In this document: piece after piece, positions 45,937 through 55,955 of the stretch
Position numbering within the stretch: the stretch's first letter is position 1
Layout: each line of letters begins with the position of its first letter
Assembly: GCF_000241485.1 (NCBI RefSeq)
Contig: NZ_JH584241.1
Span: forward strand, 2,325,096-2,389,095
Origin: Sphingomonas sp. PAMC 26605
Lineage (GTDB): Bacteria; Pseudomonadota; Alphaproteobacteria; Sphingomonadales; Sphingomonadaceae
Length of the DNA stretch: 64,000 nt
Reading direction: 5' to 3'
Position numbers and translations under genes: made by a program
The notes under the pieces: generated by a model
The model's input: only the letters and a program-made list of their open reading frames with translations
Database searches by the model: none
What the model was told of the DNA's origin: nothing

Positions 45937-47064
45937 ATGTTAACCTCGACGGGTGTAGCGTCACGGGGAATCGGTAGTGATGCGGGGTATCGGGTGGCGA
46001 CGAACTATGATGCTGTGCGCTGGACGGTCGATGCGCCGATGCCGGGCTCGCTGGCGGACCCGACGCGCGCGATCCTCGGACCGGTGCGCGACGCGCTGCT
46101 GTTCTGGGGGGCGCCGCTCTTCGCTTTCCTTGCGGTCGAGCTGTGGCTCGGGGGCTGGGCGCTGGCGGCGCCGCATGACACCGCCGCGATTGCGCTCAAG
46201 GGCATGTTCGCGGTAATCGCCGTCACGACCTGGGCGCACCTGATCGCGGTGGTGCCGCGCGCTTATGGCAATCGCACCGTGTTCGCGGCGCATCGCGGCA
46301 AGCTGACGGTCGCGCCGATCGCTTTGATCGCCACGCTGTTCCTCTCGCCACTCGCGCTGGTCGCGGCGGGCGTGCTGGCAGTGTTTTGGGACATCTATCA
46401 TTCGGCGATGCAGAATTTCGGCTTTGCGCGGATCTACGACATGAAGGCGGGCAATCCGCCGGAGGTGCTGCGCCGGACCGATCTGCGGCTCAACACCTTG
46501 CTCTATGTCGGCCCGCTGGCAGCCGGAGCGGCGCTGGCGACGCACCTGCAGAGCTTCGCCAAGTTCGACAAGACCGCGCTTTCCACGCTGGCGAGCCTGC
46601 CGGGCGTGCTCGCGGGCTATAACGACGGCATCCGGGCCGTTGCCGTGCTGGCCTATGCGGTCGTGCTCGGCTGGGCGATCGTCGATTATCGCCGCGCGAT
46701 GCGGGCGGGGTACCGGTTGCCGGCGCACAAGCTGGCGACCCTGGTCGCGACGGGCACGGTGTCGATCATCGCCTGGGGCTTCACCCCGCCGATCGTCGCG
46801 CTGGCGGTGATCAATCTCTACCACGCGGTGCAATATTTCGCGCTGGTCTGGGTCAAGGAAGGCGGCCGGATGACGCACGCCGCGGGCGGGCGCCAGAGCC
46901 GCGCGATGCTGTATTTCTGGGGCGGCAGTATCCTGTTCGGCCTGGCCTATGCGGCTGCGATGACAGGGAGCGTGCGGGTCTTTCTCGCGCCGTTCATCGC
47001 CTGCTCGTTGCTCCATTTCTGGTACGACAGCTTCATTTGGTCGGTCGCGCGCAAGCACGTCTAG
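45937..47064 (+). CDS. Multi-pass membrane protein with conserved-looking His motifs
   Basis: About 375 residues, from ATG 45937 (GTG 45994 is possible), with 8-9 hydrophobic helices. His residues sit in helices: [44 protein letters not shown], and the last helix [18 protein letters not shown]. This pattern suggests a metal- or heme-containing membrane enzyme, loosely like the Brp/Blh carotene dioxygenase layout, but I do not recognise the family. It is divergent from clpB with 66 bp between; the penicillin-acylase gene follows 47 bp downstream. Confidence 0.65.
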   Translation: MLTSTGVASRGIGSDAGYRVATNYDAVRWTVDAPMPGSLADPTRAILGPVRDALLFWGAPLFAFLAVELWLGGWALAAPHDTAAIALKGMFAVIAVTTWAHLIAVVPRAYGNRTVFAAHRGKLTVAPIALIATLFLSPLALVAAGVLAVFWDIYHSAMQNFGFARIYDMKAGNPPEVLRRTDLRLNTLLYVGPLAAGAALATHLQSFAKFDKTALSTLASLPGVLAGYNDGIRAVAVLAYAVVLGWAIVDYRRAMRAGYRLPAHKLATLVATGTVSIIAWGFTPPIVALAVINLYHAVQYFALVWVKEGGRMTHAAGGRQSRAMLYFWGGSILFGLAYAAAMTGSVRVFLAPFIACSLLHFWYDSFIWSVARKHV

Positions 47065-47111
47065 CATAATCCCGCCGAGGCTGCTTTATTCGCGGCCGAG
47101 AGGGGATCCGA

Positions 47112-49253
47112 ATGCGGACCATGAAAAGCGCGGCGGCATTGCTTGCCGCGATGATGCTTGTCGTCGCGGTCGGGCTGGCAGTGTGGGAGCCGTTCGCCGC
47201 GGTGCGCGTCGCACCGCCGCCGGCGCAGCATTATGACAGCGTGATCGCGCGCGATCGTTTCGGCGTGCCGCATATCTTTGGCAAGACCGATCCCGATGTC
47301 GCCTATGGCGTCGCTTATGCGCATGCCGAGGACGATTTCGCGACGCTGCAGGAAGCCGTCGCGATGGCGCGCGGGCGATTGGGCGCGATGACCGGGGCGG
47401 ACGGCGCGAAGGTCGATTACACGCTCGCGCTGCTCGGCGCGCGCGAGACCGCGCAGCGCGATTATGGCAAGCAGCCGGCCGATGTGCGGGCGCTGCTCGA
47501 CGCCTATGCCAGCGGGCTCAACACCTATGCACGGCGGCATCCGGGCGAGGTGCGGCTCGCGCGGTTGTTCCCCGCCAATGGCGAGGACATCGCGACGGGC
47601 TTCGTACTGCGCACGCCGTTCTTCTTCGGGCTCGACCAGACGCTCGGCGCACTGACGGGCGACAAGCCGCTCCCGGCGGAAACCGCGGGCGCCACGCCCG
47701 ACAGCCCCGATCCGACTGCGCTCCCCGCGACCGGCGAGGCGATGCCCAACGGATCGAACGCCTTCGTCGTCGCACCGAAACGCTCGGCCGACGGCTTCAC
47801 GCGCGTGATCTCGAATTCGCACCAGCCGTGGAGCGGGCCGGTCGCGTGGTACGAACTCAGCGTGCAATCGGGCAGTGGCTGGCATTTCTCGGGCGCGACT
47901 TTTCCCGGCGTGCCGTTCCCGGTGCTCGGGCATAACGAGCATCTGGGGTGGACCAACACCGTCAACCGGCCCGATCTGACCGACGTCTACAAGCTGGTGC
48001 GCAACGCCGCGGGCACGGACTATCGCTTCGACGGCAAATGGCTCCCGCTCGAGGCGCGGCGCGTATGGCTCAAGGTGCGGTTCGGGCCATTCGTGCTGCC
48101 GATCCCGAAGATGGTCTATCGCGCGGTGCAGGGGCCGGTGATTGTCAACAAGAGCGGCGCCTTCGCGATCCGCTATGCCGGGGCCGACCAGCTCCGCATG
48201 GTCGAGGAATATTACCGCCTGACGCGCGCGCGCGATTTCGGCGAGTGGCAGAAGGCGCTGGCGATCCAGGGCGTGCCCGCGACCAACTTCCTGTATGGCG
48301 ATGCGACCGGGAACATCGCGTATTTCTACAATGCGAGCTTCCCCAACCGGAAGCCCGGGTTCGATTACCGCCACGTCCTGCGTGGTGATACGTCGCGGGA
48401 TCTCGCGCCGGGAACGGTGCCGTTCGCGGCAGTCCCGCGCAACGTGAACCCCGCCTCGGGCTATCTCGCCAACGCCAACAACACGCCGTTCCAGGCGGCG
48501 GGCGCGGGGTCCGAGCTCAAGCCCGGCGACTATTCCGCGCTGCTCGGGATCGAGACCGACACGACCAATCGCGGGACGCGCGCGGTCGAGCTGCTTGGCG
48601 CAGACCCGTCGATATCGGCGGACGATCTGTTGCGGATCAAGTTCGACACCGGGGTCAGCCGGTTGAGCTGGGCGGCGAAATGGTATGGCGACATCGCGCG
48701 CATCGATCCCAAGGGGGATGCGCAACTGGCGAAGGCGCTCGCCTTGCTGCGCGGCTGGAACTGGGATTTCGACGGGCATCACAAGGGGCAGGCGCTCGCC
48801 GCGATCCTGTTGCGGACCGGGCAGAAATGGCATTATCAACGCCGGCCCGAACTCGACCCGCGCGATGCGCTGGCGAAGGCGGGGGCGTATCTGCAGACGC
48901 ATTTCGGCAGCCTCGACCCGCCGCTCGGCACGCTGCTGCGGTTGCGCCACGGCAGCGTCGATCTGCCGCTCGACGGCGCGCCCGACGTGCTGCGCGCGGC
49001 CTCGACGTGGGACGAGGCCGACGACGGGCGGCTCGTCGTCAAGCATGGCGACAGCTTCGTGATGGTGATGGCGTGGGACAAGGCCGGGCGTGTCGCGTCG
49101 CAGTCGATCCAGCCGTACGGGGCGGCGACGACGCGGCCCGATTCGCCGCATTATGCCGACCAGGCGCCGTTGTTCGCGGCGCACCGGTTCAAGCCGGTGC
49201 TGTTCTGGCGCGAGGATTTGCGACGCAACGTCGAGCGGGTCTACCGGCCCTGA
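47112..49253 (+). CDS. Penicillin-acylase-family Ntn hydrolase (acylase precursor)
   Basis: A 713-residue precursor with N-terminal hydrophobic leader (about 5-25). The pro-enzyme would cut itself before Ser215 in NGSNAFVVAPKRS, the nucleophile of this family, giving alpha and beta chains; HQPWSGPVAWYELSV and LGHNEHLGWTNTVN (beta-chain landmarks) are present. Such enzymes hydrolyse amides of aromatic or long-chain acids, including beta-lactams or acyl-homoserine lactones; which of these is not visible. ATG 47112 (GAGGGGATC before) is chosen. Confidence 0.92.
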   Translation: MRTMKSAAALLAAMMLVVAVGLAVWEPFAAVRVAPPPAQHYDSVIARDRFGVPHIFGKTDPDVAYGVAYAHAEDDFATLQEAVAMARGRLGAMTGADGAKVDYTLALLGARETAQRDYGKQPADVRALLDAYASGLNTYARRHPGEVRLARLFPANGEDIATGFVLRTPFFFGLDQTLGALTGDKPLPAETAGATPDSPDPTALPATGEAMPNGSNAFVVAPKRSADGFTRVISNSHQPWSGPVAWYELSVQSGSGWHFSGATFPGVPFPVLGHNEHLGWTNTVNRPDLTDVYKLVRNAAGTDYRFDGKWLPLEARRVWLKVRFGPFVLPIPKMVYRAVQGPVIVNKSGAFAIRYAGADQLRMVEEYYRLTRARDFGEWQKALAIQGVPATNFLYGDATGNIAYFYNASFPNRKPGFDYRHVLRGDTSRDLAPGTVPFAAVPRNVNPASGYLANANNTPFQAAGAGSELKPGDYSALLGIETDTTNRGTRAVELLGADPSISADDLLRIKFDTGVSRLSWAAKWYGDIARIDPKGDAQLAKALALLRGWNWDFDGHHKGQALAAILLRTGQKWHYQRRPELDPRDALAKAGAYLQTHFGSLDPPLGTLLRLRHGSVDLPLDGAPDVLRAASTWDEADDGRLVVKHGDSFVMVMAWDKAGRVASQSIQPYGAATTRPDSPHYADQAPLFAAHRFKPVLFWREDLRRNVERVYRP

Positions 49254-49266
49254 CTTCGCTCTACTT

Positions 49267-49374
49267 ACTCCCCTCCCCGAAAGGGAGGGGGCGGGGGTGG
49301 GTCGGCCTAGGGCGGCGGCCGAACGTCACAACGGGCCTACCCACCCCCAGCCCCTCCCTTTCAGAGAGGGGAGG
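49267..49374. repeat. Large palindromic intergenic repeat (CCCCTCCC family)
   Basis: CTCCCCTCCCCGAAAGGGAG, then GGGGTGGG..., and, inverted, CCCACCCCCAGCCCCTCCC ... GAGGGGAGG. The same element recurs at 63966-64000. A REP-like intergenic repeat common in sphingomonads; it may also fold as a terminator of the acylase gene. Confidence 0.8.
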
Positions 49375-49489
49375 AAGAGGCCGGCCGACCGCCTCAAACG
49401 AAGGCCGAGGAAGCGATTGCTACCGTCCGAGCGCTGCTATAGCCTCCCACCACAGTCCTGTATTAAGACGCTATTTCCGGGGGATCTCC

Positions 49490-52300
49490 ATGACCGTCAA
49501 GCTGCTCGCGCTCGCTGGTGTAGCGCTCGCAACCCTTGCCACGCCGGCGCTCGCGCAGACCGCGCCCAAGCCGGTTCCGGTGGCGGACCTCGTCCGCCAG
49601 GTCGACATCCCCTATAGCGAATTCCGCCTGCCCAATGGTCTCCGCGTTATCGTCAACACCGATCGCAAGGCGCCCGTCGTCGCGGTGTCGGTGTGGTACA
49701 ATGTCGGCTCGAAGTTCGAGCCCAAGGGCAAGACCGGCTTCGCGCATCTGTTCGAGCATCTGATGTTCAACGGCAGCGAAAACGCGCCGAAGGACTATTT
49801 CACCTACACCAAGGAAATCGGCGCGACCGATCTCAACGGCACGACCTATTTCGATCGCACCAATTATTTCGAGACGGTGCCGGTGGCAGCACTCGACCGC
49901 GCGCTGTTCCTCGAGAGCGACCGGATGGGCTATCTGCTCGGCGCGATCACGCCGGCGGTGGTCGATGAGCAGCGCGGCGTCGTCCAGAACGAGAAGCGCC
50001 AGGGCGACAACCAGCCCTACGGCCTCGTCCAGTACAAGCAGACCGAGACGCTCTTCCCCGCGACGCACCCCTATGGCCACACCACGATCGGCGCGATGGC
50101 CGATCTCGATTCGGCGAGTGTCGAGGACGTCAAGAACTGGTTCCGCGGGCATTACGGCCCGAACAATGCGGTGCTCGTGCTGTCGGGCGATGTCGATGCC
50201 GCGACCGCCAAGACTCTCGTCACCAAATATTTCGGCGCGATCCCCAGGGGGCCCGAGAGCGTCGTCCCCGTCGCCACGGTGCCGACGCTCGCCGCGCCCA
50301 AGAGCGAGGTGATGAAGGATCGCGTCGCCAATACGCGGATCTATCGGATGTGGGCAGTGCCCGGCCTCAACGACCCGGACTCGGTCGCGCTCGACGTGGC
50401 GGCGGGCGCGCTCGGCGGCCTGTCGAGCAGCCGGCTCGACAATGCGCTGGTGCGCAAGGAAAAGCTCGCGGTGCGCGTTTCGGCGAACAATGAAAGCTTC
50501 GCGCAGGTCGGTATGTTCGTCGTCAGCGCCGATGTGCGGCCCGGCGTCGATCCCGCGCTCGTCGCCAAGCGGCTCGACGAGATCATCGCCGAGCTGATCG
50601 CCAACGGCCCCACCGCCGACGAAGTCCAGCGCGTCGCGACGCGCGATGCCGCGGCGCGGATCGCCGGGCTCGAATCGACCGGCGGTTTTGGCGGCAAGGC
50701 GGTCGCGCTCGCCGAGGGCGCGCTCTATTCGAACGATCCGAGCTTCTACAAGAAGCAGCTCGCGCTGCTCGCCGCCGAGACGCCCGCCGTCGTCAAGGCG
50801 GCGAGCGCGAAATGGCTGACGCGCCCGGTCTATGCGCTGACCGTCGTCCCCGGTGCGCGCGAGGCCTATGTCGAGGCGACCCCGCCGGCGAAGGTCGCTG
50901 CCGCGCCCGAGGCGCCGTTCAAGGGCACGCGTGGGAGCCTGCCGCCGGTCGGCACGCTGTCGAGCCTGGTCTTCCCCAAGGTCGAGCATGCCAAGCTCAG
51001 GAACGGCATCGAGCTCGTCTACGCCTATCGCAACGCGGTGCCGATCACCCAGGCGTCGATCAGCTTCGACGCGGGCGTCGCGGCCGACGTTCCTGGCAAG
51101 CTCGGCACGCAAGCGCTGACGCTCGACATGCTCGACGAAGGCACGCTGACACGCGATTCGATCGCAATCGCCGAGGCCAAGGAACGGCTCGGCGCGAGCA
51201 TCACCAGCGGCTCGGCGCCCGATCGTACGATCGTCGGCCTGTTCACGCCGAGCGCCAATCTCGCGGCCTCGACCGAGCTGTTGGCCGATATCGTGCGGCA
51301 TCCGAAGTTCGATCCGGCCGAAGTGGCGCGGCTCAAGAACCAGCAATTGTCGCGCATCTCGGCCGAGCTGACGAGCCCGCAGGGCCTCGCCTCGCGCGTC
51401 TATCCCAAGCTCGTCTACGGCGCGGACTACCCTTACGCCAAGGGGCTCGGCAGCGGGGATCCCAAGGCGGTCGCGGCGCTGACGCGCGACGATCTGGTCG
51501 CCTTCCAGCAGGCCTGGATCCGGCCCGACAAGGCCAAGATCTTCGTCGTCAGCGATCGTCCGCTCGCCGAGGTCAAGGCGGCGTTCGACGCGCGCTTCGG
51601 CGACTGGACGCCGACCGGCGCGGCGGGCGTCAAGGATTTCGGCGTCAAACCGGCGCCTTCGACGCCCCGGATCGTGCTGATCGACCGGCCCGACTCACCG
51701 CAGTCGTTCATCTTCGCGGGTGGCCCGACCGCGCTGGTCGGCACCGACAACCTGCTCGCGGTCAATACCGCCAACGATTCGCTCGGCGGCGATTTCCTGT
51801 CGCGCGTGAACTTGGATCTACGCGAGGCGCGGCACTGGTCGTACGGCGTCAATGGCGGTTTCCGCCGCGCGCAATTCGCCACGCCCTATCTGCTTGGTAC
51901 CGGCGTCCAGGCCGACAAGACGGGCGAGTCGATCAAATCGCTGCGAGGCGATTTCAGCGACTTTCTGACGAGCAAGGGGATCACGCCCGAGGAGTTTGAG
52001 CGCACCATTACCGATGCGGTGAGCTCGCTGCCGGGCAATTTCGAGACATCGGGCGCGGTGCTCGACGCACTGCAGGAGAACGACCTGTATCGCCGCCCCG
52101 ACGATTATTACGCGACGCTGCCGCAAAAATATCGGGCGTTCACCCCGGGCCAGCTTGACGCTGCGGCACGCGCGGCGCTCGACCCGAAACGCTTCGTGTG
52201 GATCGTCGTTGGGGATGCGAGCAAGGTCCGTGGCCAGCTTGACAGCATCGGCCTGCCGGTCGAGGTGATTCCGGCGGCGTCCGTGGCGGATGTGCGCTAG
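49490..52300 (+). CDS. M16-family zinc peptidase (two-domain, periplasmic)
   Basis: A 936-residue protein with a signal peptide (LATPALAQ, cleavage about residue 23). The zinc motif HxxEH is intact in the N-terminal half (His86, Glu89, His90 in FAHLFEHLMF) with the distal Glu in DEQRGVVQNEKRQ. The second half (from about residue 480) is the usual inactive M16 domain. Pitrilysin-like enzymes degrade peptides in the periplasm. The SD-like GGGGGA precedes ATG 49490. Confidence 0.92.
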   Translation: MTVKLLALAGVALATLATPALAQTAPKPVPVADLVRQVDIPYSEFRLPNGLRVIVNTDRKAPVVAVSVWYNVGSKFEPKGKTGFAHLFEHLMFNGSENAPKDYFTYTKEIGATDLNGTTYFDRTNYFETVPVAALDRALFLESDRMGYLLGAITPAVVDEQRGVVQNEKRQGDNQPYGLVQYKQTETLFPATHPYGHTTIGAMADLDSASVEDVKNWFRGHYGPNNAVLVLSGDVDAATAKTLVTKYFGAIPRGPESVVPVATVPTLAAPKSEVMKDRVANTRIYRMWAVPGLNDPDSVALDVAAGALGGLSSSRLDNALVRKEKLAVRVSANNESFAQVGMFVVSADVRPGVDPALVAKRLDEIIAELIANGPTADEVQRVATRDAAARIAGLESTGGFGGKAVALAEGALYSNDPSFYKKQLALLAAETPAVVKAASAKWLTRPVYALTVVPGAREAYVEATPPAKVAAAPEAPFKGTRGSLPPVGTLSSLVFPKVEHAKLRNGIELVYAYRNAVPITQASISFDAGVAADVPGKLGTQALTLDMLDEGTLTRDSIAIAEAKERLGASITSGSAPDRTIVGLFTPSANLAASTELLADIVRHPKFDPAEVARLKNQQLSRISAELTSPQGLASRVYPKLVYGADYPYAKGLGSGDPKAVAALTRDDLVAFQQAWIRPDKAKIFVVSDRPLAEVKAAFDARFGDWTPTGAAGVKDFGVKPAPSTPRIVLIDRPDSPQSFIFAGGPTALVGTDNLLAVNTANDSLGGDFLSRVNLDLREARHWSYGVNGGFRRAQFATPYLLGTGVQADKTGESIKSLRGDFSDFLTSKGITPEEFERTITDAVSSLPGNFETSGAVLDALQENDLYRRPDDYYATLPQKYRAFTPGQLDAAARAALDPKRFVWIVVGDASKVRGQLDSIGLPVEVIPAASVADVR

Positions 52301-52323
52301 AAATTATTGTCAGGAGACACATC

Positions 52324-52626
52324 ATGGCTGCAGTTGATGGGACGTGGGATACGGTCGTCAAGTCGCCGCTCGGCGACCAGAAGGCGACGCTGACGGTCAA
52401 GACCGACGGCAACAGCTGGACCGGTTCGCAGAACGGCGCGATGGGTTCGGTCGAGATCACCGACGGCACGGTCGAGGGTGACACGATCAGCTGGAAGATG
52501 TCGATCGTCGTGCCGATGCCGATGACGCTCGATTGCAAGGCGACCGCCGAGGGCGACACGCTCACCGGCACCGTCGGCGCGGGCGCGTTCGGCAGCTTCC
52601 CGATGACGGGCACGCGCGCGGCGTAA
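52324..52626 (+). CDS. Small conserved hypothetical protein, beta-rich
   Basis: A 100-residue protein: DGTWDTVVKSPLGDQKATLT, DGTVEGDTISWKM, TLDCKATAEGDTLTGTV, GAFGSFPMTGTRAA. This regular alternation of short beta strands and Gly turns resembles a small lipid-/ligand-binding-like barrel found in many sphingomonads, with no known function. It starts 23 bp after the M16 gene and ends at a strong terminator. Confidence 0.75.
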   Translation: MAAVDGTWDTVVKSPLGDQKATLTVKTDGNSWTGSQNGAMGSVEITDGTVEGDTISWKMSIVVPMPMTLDCKATAEGDTLTGTVGAGAFGSFPMTGTRAA

Positions 52627-52937
52627 CGCCGTTCGTTTTGAGCGTTGAAAAACGGCCCGCGCTTCGATCGGAGCGCGGGCCGTTTTTGTATGGCGCGGGG
52701 CTCACCCAGGCCTTGTGCCGGGGCCCACCGTGCCGCACACTTCGCGCGTCGGGGCTGCGATCCGGTCGGCTCCGGCAGGATGCGAACCTACGATCACCCC
52801 ACTCCCGTCACCCTCGCGAAAGCAAGGGTCCCGCTTCTTCTTCGGGCGGCGGGCCAGGCAGCGGGATCCCCGCTTTCGCGGGGATGACGGTGAGGGGCAT
52901 CATGCGTGTGGCCGGGGCGAAGAGCTGGGGGTGGGGC
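52627..52937. other. Gene-free stretch holding a terminator and REP-like repeats
   Basis: About 310 bp with no credible gene. It contains a bidirectional terminator (52648-52687), a piece of the GGGGCCCACCGTGCCGC repeat (52709-52745), and an inverted repeat with arms GTCACCCTCGCGAAAGCAAG and CGCTTTCGCGGGGATGACGG (52806-52890). The ribosome site of the next gene is GGGGGTGGGG near 52935. Confidence 0.7.
52648..52687 (+). terminator. Strong bidirectional intrinsic terminator
   Basis: 16-bp perfect stem AAAAACGGCCCGCGCT / AGCGCGGGCCGTTTTT around an 8-base loop, with A/T tracts at both ends, 21 bp after the small beta-rich protein gene. Confidence 0.9.
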
Positions 52938-54827
52938 ATGAAGGCACATTGGTTGTTGGGCGCGGCATTGGCGGTCCTGCCGCTCGCCGCACACGCGCAA
53001 AGTTATGACGAGCGCCCCGCCAAGCTCGTGCCGCCGAGCGAAGGCTTCAACTACGAGCGGCGCATCGTCGAGATCGCGATGCGCGACGGGGTCAAGCTCC
53101 ACACCGTCATCCTGATTCCCAAGGGCGCGCACGACGCCGGCATCGTGATGACGCGCACGCCGTACAGCGCCGACGGGATGACCGGAAAGGGCGGCAACAA
53201 TGCCGATCTCGCGACGAGCCTCACCGGCTACGACAACGCCACCGACGTGATCGTCGACGGCGGCTATATCCGGGTCGTCCAGGACGTGCGCGGGAAGTAC
53301 GGGTCGCAGGGCATCTACATGATGAACCCGCCGCTGCACGACACCGCCCTCAACCCGACGCATACCGACGATTCGACCGACACCTACGACACGATCGACT
53401 GGCTGGTGAAGCATCTGCCCGAATCGAACCGCAAGGTCGGGATCCTCGGCATATCGTACGACGGCTTCCTGTCGCTGATGCCGCTGATCAACCCGCATCC
53501 CGCGCTCGTCGTCGCGGTGCCCGAGAACCCGATGGTCGATGGCTGGCGCGGCGACGACTGGTTCCACAATGGCGCGTTCCGCGTCGGGATCGACTATATC
53601 TGGGAGCAGATCGCGACGCGCGACAATACGTCGCCTTATGCGCGAACGACCTATGACGAGTATGACGCGGTGATGCGCGCCGGCTCTACGGGTGCGCTCG
53701 CCACGGCGCACGGGCTCGACCAGATCGGCTTCTGGCGCAAGATCGCCGCGCACCCGGCGTATGACAGCTTCTGGCAGGCGCAGGCGATGGACCAGGTGCT
53801 CAGCCGCCAGCCACTGAAAGTGCCGGTGATGCTCGTCCATGGCCTGTGGGACCAGGAGGATATCTACGGCGCGACCGCAGTGTATCGTGCGCTGAAACCG
53901 AAGGATAGCGCCGGGAACATGGTCTATCTGACGATGGGCCCGTGGTATCACGGCCAGCAGATCGACGACGGCAAGGCGCTCGGCGATATCCAATGGGACC
54001 AGGACACCGCCAAATGGTGGCGTCGCAACGTGCTCGCTCCGTTCCTCGCGCATTATCTCAAGGGCACGCCGATGGACGTCGCGCCCGTCACCGCGTTCCA
54101 GAGCGGCACCAACCAGTGGCAGCGGCTGCCCGCCTGGTCGGCGACGCCGGCGATGACCAAGCTGTTCCTCCAGCCGGGCGATGCGGTCGGCTTCACGCCG
54201 TCGACCGGCCCCGTGCAAACCGCGGATTACGTGTCCGATCCGGCGCATCCGGTGACCAACGTGCCACGCCCGGTGCGGCCGGTGAGTTACGAGGACAATC
54301 ACTGGAAGGCGTGGCTCGTCGGCGACCAGCGAATCGTCTCGAGCCGCCCCGACGTGCTAACGTTTACCGGTCCGGTCCTCACCCATCCGGTTACGATCGC
54401 TGGGCAACCCGTCGTGCATCTCACCGCCGCGACGAGCGGGACCGACAGCGACTGGGTGGTCAAGCTGATCGACGTCTATCCCGATCAGGTGGCGAGCGAC
54501 CCGAAGATGGGCGGCTATCAGCTCGCGATCGGCATGGACATTTTCCGTGGACGCTACCGCGAAGGTCTCGACCATGCCGTTGCGCTCAAGCCCGGCGTGC
54601 CGCTGGCGTATAGCTGGGCGCTGCCGCAGGCGAACCATGTGTTCCTGCCGGGGCATCGGATCATGGTGCAGGTCCAGTCGAGCTGGTTCCCGCTGTATGA
54701 CCGCAACCCGCAGAGCTTCGTGCCGAACATCTTCTACGCCAAGCCTGCCGATTACATAAAGGCGACGCAGCAGGTCACGGTGAGCGGGCCCGACCAGAGC
54801 TATATCGCGCTGCCGGTCGTCCCCTAA
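52938..54827 (+). CDS. Alpha-amino-acid ester hydrolase (CocE/NonD family)
   Basis: A 629-residue secreted serine hydrolase with signal peptide (LGAALAVLPLAAHAQ). The nucleophile Ser173 lies in ILGISYDGFLS; the stretch PMVDGWRGDDWFHNGAF is a hallmark of alpha-amino-acid ester hydrolases, and WDQEDIYGA and GPWYHGQQI carry the catalytic Asp and His. These enzymes acylate or hydrolyse alpha-amino acid esters and beta-lactam side chains. A C-terminal jelly-roll (about 430-620) is present. ATG 52938 gives the signal peptide. Confidence 0.93.
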   Translation: MKAHWLLGAALAVLPLAAHAQSYDERPAKLVPPSEGFNYERRIVEIAMRDGVKLHTVILIPKGAHDAGIVMTRTPYSADGMTGKGGNNADLATSLTGYDNATDVIVDGGYIRVVQDVRGKYGSQGIYMMNPPLHDTALNPTHTDDSTDTYDTIDWLVKHLPESNRKVGILGISYDGFLSLMPLINPHPALVVAVPENPMVDGWRGDDWFHNGAFRVGIDYIWEQIATRDNTSPYARTTYDEYDAVMRAGSTGALATAHGLDQIGFWRKIAAHPAYDSFWQAQAMDQVLSRQPLKVPVMLVHGLWDQEDIYGATAVYRALKPKDSAGNMVYLTMGPWYHGQQIDDGKALGDIQWDQDTAKWWRRNVLAPFLAHYLKGTPMDVAPVTAFQSGTNQWQRLPAWSATPAMTKLFLQPGDAVGFTPSTGPVQTADYVSDPAHPVTNVPRPVRPVSYEDNHWKAWLVGDQRIVSSRPDVLTFTGPVLTHPVTIAGQPVVHLTAATSGTDSDWVVKLIDVYPDQVASDPKMGGYQLAIGMDIFRGRYREGLDHAVALKPGVPLAYSWALPQANHVFLPGHRIMVQVQSSWFPLYDRNPQSFVPNIFYAKPADYIKATQQVTVSGPDQSYIALPVVP

Positions 54828-54855
54828 ATCCTCCCTCGCGAAGCGGGGGAGGATT
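54827..54855. terminator. Bidirectional terminator between convergent hydrolase and purK genes
   Basis: Arms AATCCTCCCTCGC / GCGGGGGAGGATT (13 bp, one mismatch) with a GAA loop, between the two convergent stop codons. Confidence 0.7.
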
Positions 54856-54860
54856 GAGGA

Positions 54861-55955
54861 CTACCGCCCGAGCCGCGTGACATGTCCCATCTTGCGCCCG
54901 GGCCGGCTCGCGCCCTTGCCGTAGAGGTGCAGGTGCGCGCCTGGCTCCGCCAGGATCTCGGCCCAGCGATCGGCGTCGTCGCCGATCAGATTCTCCATCG
55001 CGACCGTCGGCGCGGTCAGCGCGGTGTCGCCGAGCGGCAGCCCGCAGATCGCACGGATATGGTTCTCGAACTGCGAGCAGACCGCGCCCTCGATCGTCCA
55101 ATGCCCCGAATTGTGGACCCGCGGTGCCATCTCGTTGAACACCGGGCCCTCGGCCGAGGCGAAGAATTCGCACGCCAGCACGCCGACATAATCGAGCCAG
55201 TCGGCAATCCGCCCGGCGAGCGCCGCCGCCTCGCCCCACTGCGCGGCGATCTCGGGCGGGGCGGGGAGGGTGGAGGTGGCGAGAATGCCGTCTACGTGCT
55301 GGTTCCACGGTGGCGGATAGCTCACCATCTGCCCGTCGGCGCGGCGCACCAGCAGGATCGAGAATTCGTGGCTGAAGCGCACGAAGCCTTCGAGGATCGC
55401 GGGGCGCTGGCCGATCGCGTCCCAGGCCGCGTCGATCTGGTCGGTTGCGGTGATGCGGACCTGGCCCTTGCCGTCATAGCCCATGCGCAGCGTCTTGAGG
55501 ATCGCGGGCGTGCCGATCTCCGCGAGCGCCGTTTCGAGCTCGGCGCGGGTCTCGACCTTGGCCCAGGGCGCGGTGCGGCCGCCGATCTCGGCAACGAACG
55601 CCTTTTCGACCGCACGATCCTGCGCGATGCCAAGCGCGGCAGGCGCGGGGTGGACGGGCACCTTTTCCGCGAGATAGGTCACCGGCGCGAGCGCGATATT
55701 CTCGAACTCATAGGTGACGACGTCGGCGGCGGCGGCGAATTCGTCGAGCACGATGTGGCTGTGATAATCGGCGCGGATGTAGCTGGAAGCGGTCTGCGCG
55801 GCGACGGCTTCCTCGTCGGGCGCGAGGATGCGCGTGTGATAGCCGAGCTGCGCCGCGGCGACCGCAAGCATCCGCCCGAGCTGTCCGCCGCCAAGGATGC
55901 CGATGGTCGAGCCGGGGGGGAGGGGAGGGACCGAGAACCACCCTTCGAGCATCAT
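54861..55955 (-). CDS. purK: N5-carboxyaminoimidazole ribonucleotide synthase
   Basis: A 364-residue ATP-grasp enzyme that carboxylates AIR with ATP and bicarbonate for PurE. Landmarks: [46 protein letters not shown], FEVVNMxPR-like [18 protein letters not shown]. Its ATG at 55955 overlaps the purE stop by 4 bp (ATGA), so purE-purK is one coupled operon. Confidence 0.96.
   Translation of the reverse strand: MMLEGWFSVPPLPPGSTIGILGGGQLGRMLAVAAAQLGYHTRILAPDEEAVAAQTASSYIRADYHSHIVLDEFAAAADVVTYEFENIALAPVTYLAEKVPVHPAPAALGIAQDRAVEKAFVAEIGGRTAPWAKVETRAELETALAEIGTPAILKTLRMGYDGKGQVRITATDQIDAAWDAIGQRPAILEGFVRFSHEFSILLVRRADGQMVSYPPPWNQHVDGILATSTLPAPPEIAAQWGEAAALAGRIADWLDYVGVLACEFFASAEGPVFNEMAPRVHNSGHWTIEGAVCSQFENHIRAICGLPLGDTALTAPTVAMENLIGDDADRWAEILAEPGAHLHLYGKGASRPGRKMGHVTRLGR

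Noticed and set aside
43288..47064. Very long open frame of 1258 codons on the plus strand antisense to clpB
   Set aside because: The first 880 codons have Arg/Asp/Leu-rich composition typical of a GC-rich shadow of clpB; only the last part, from 45937, is a plausible gene.
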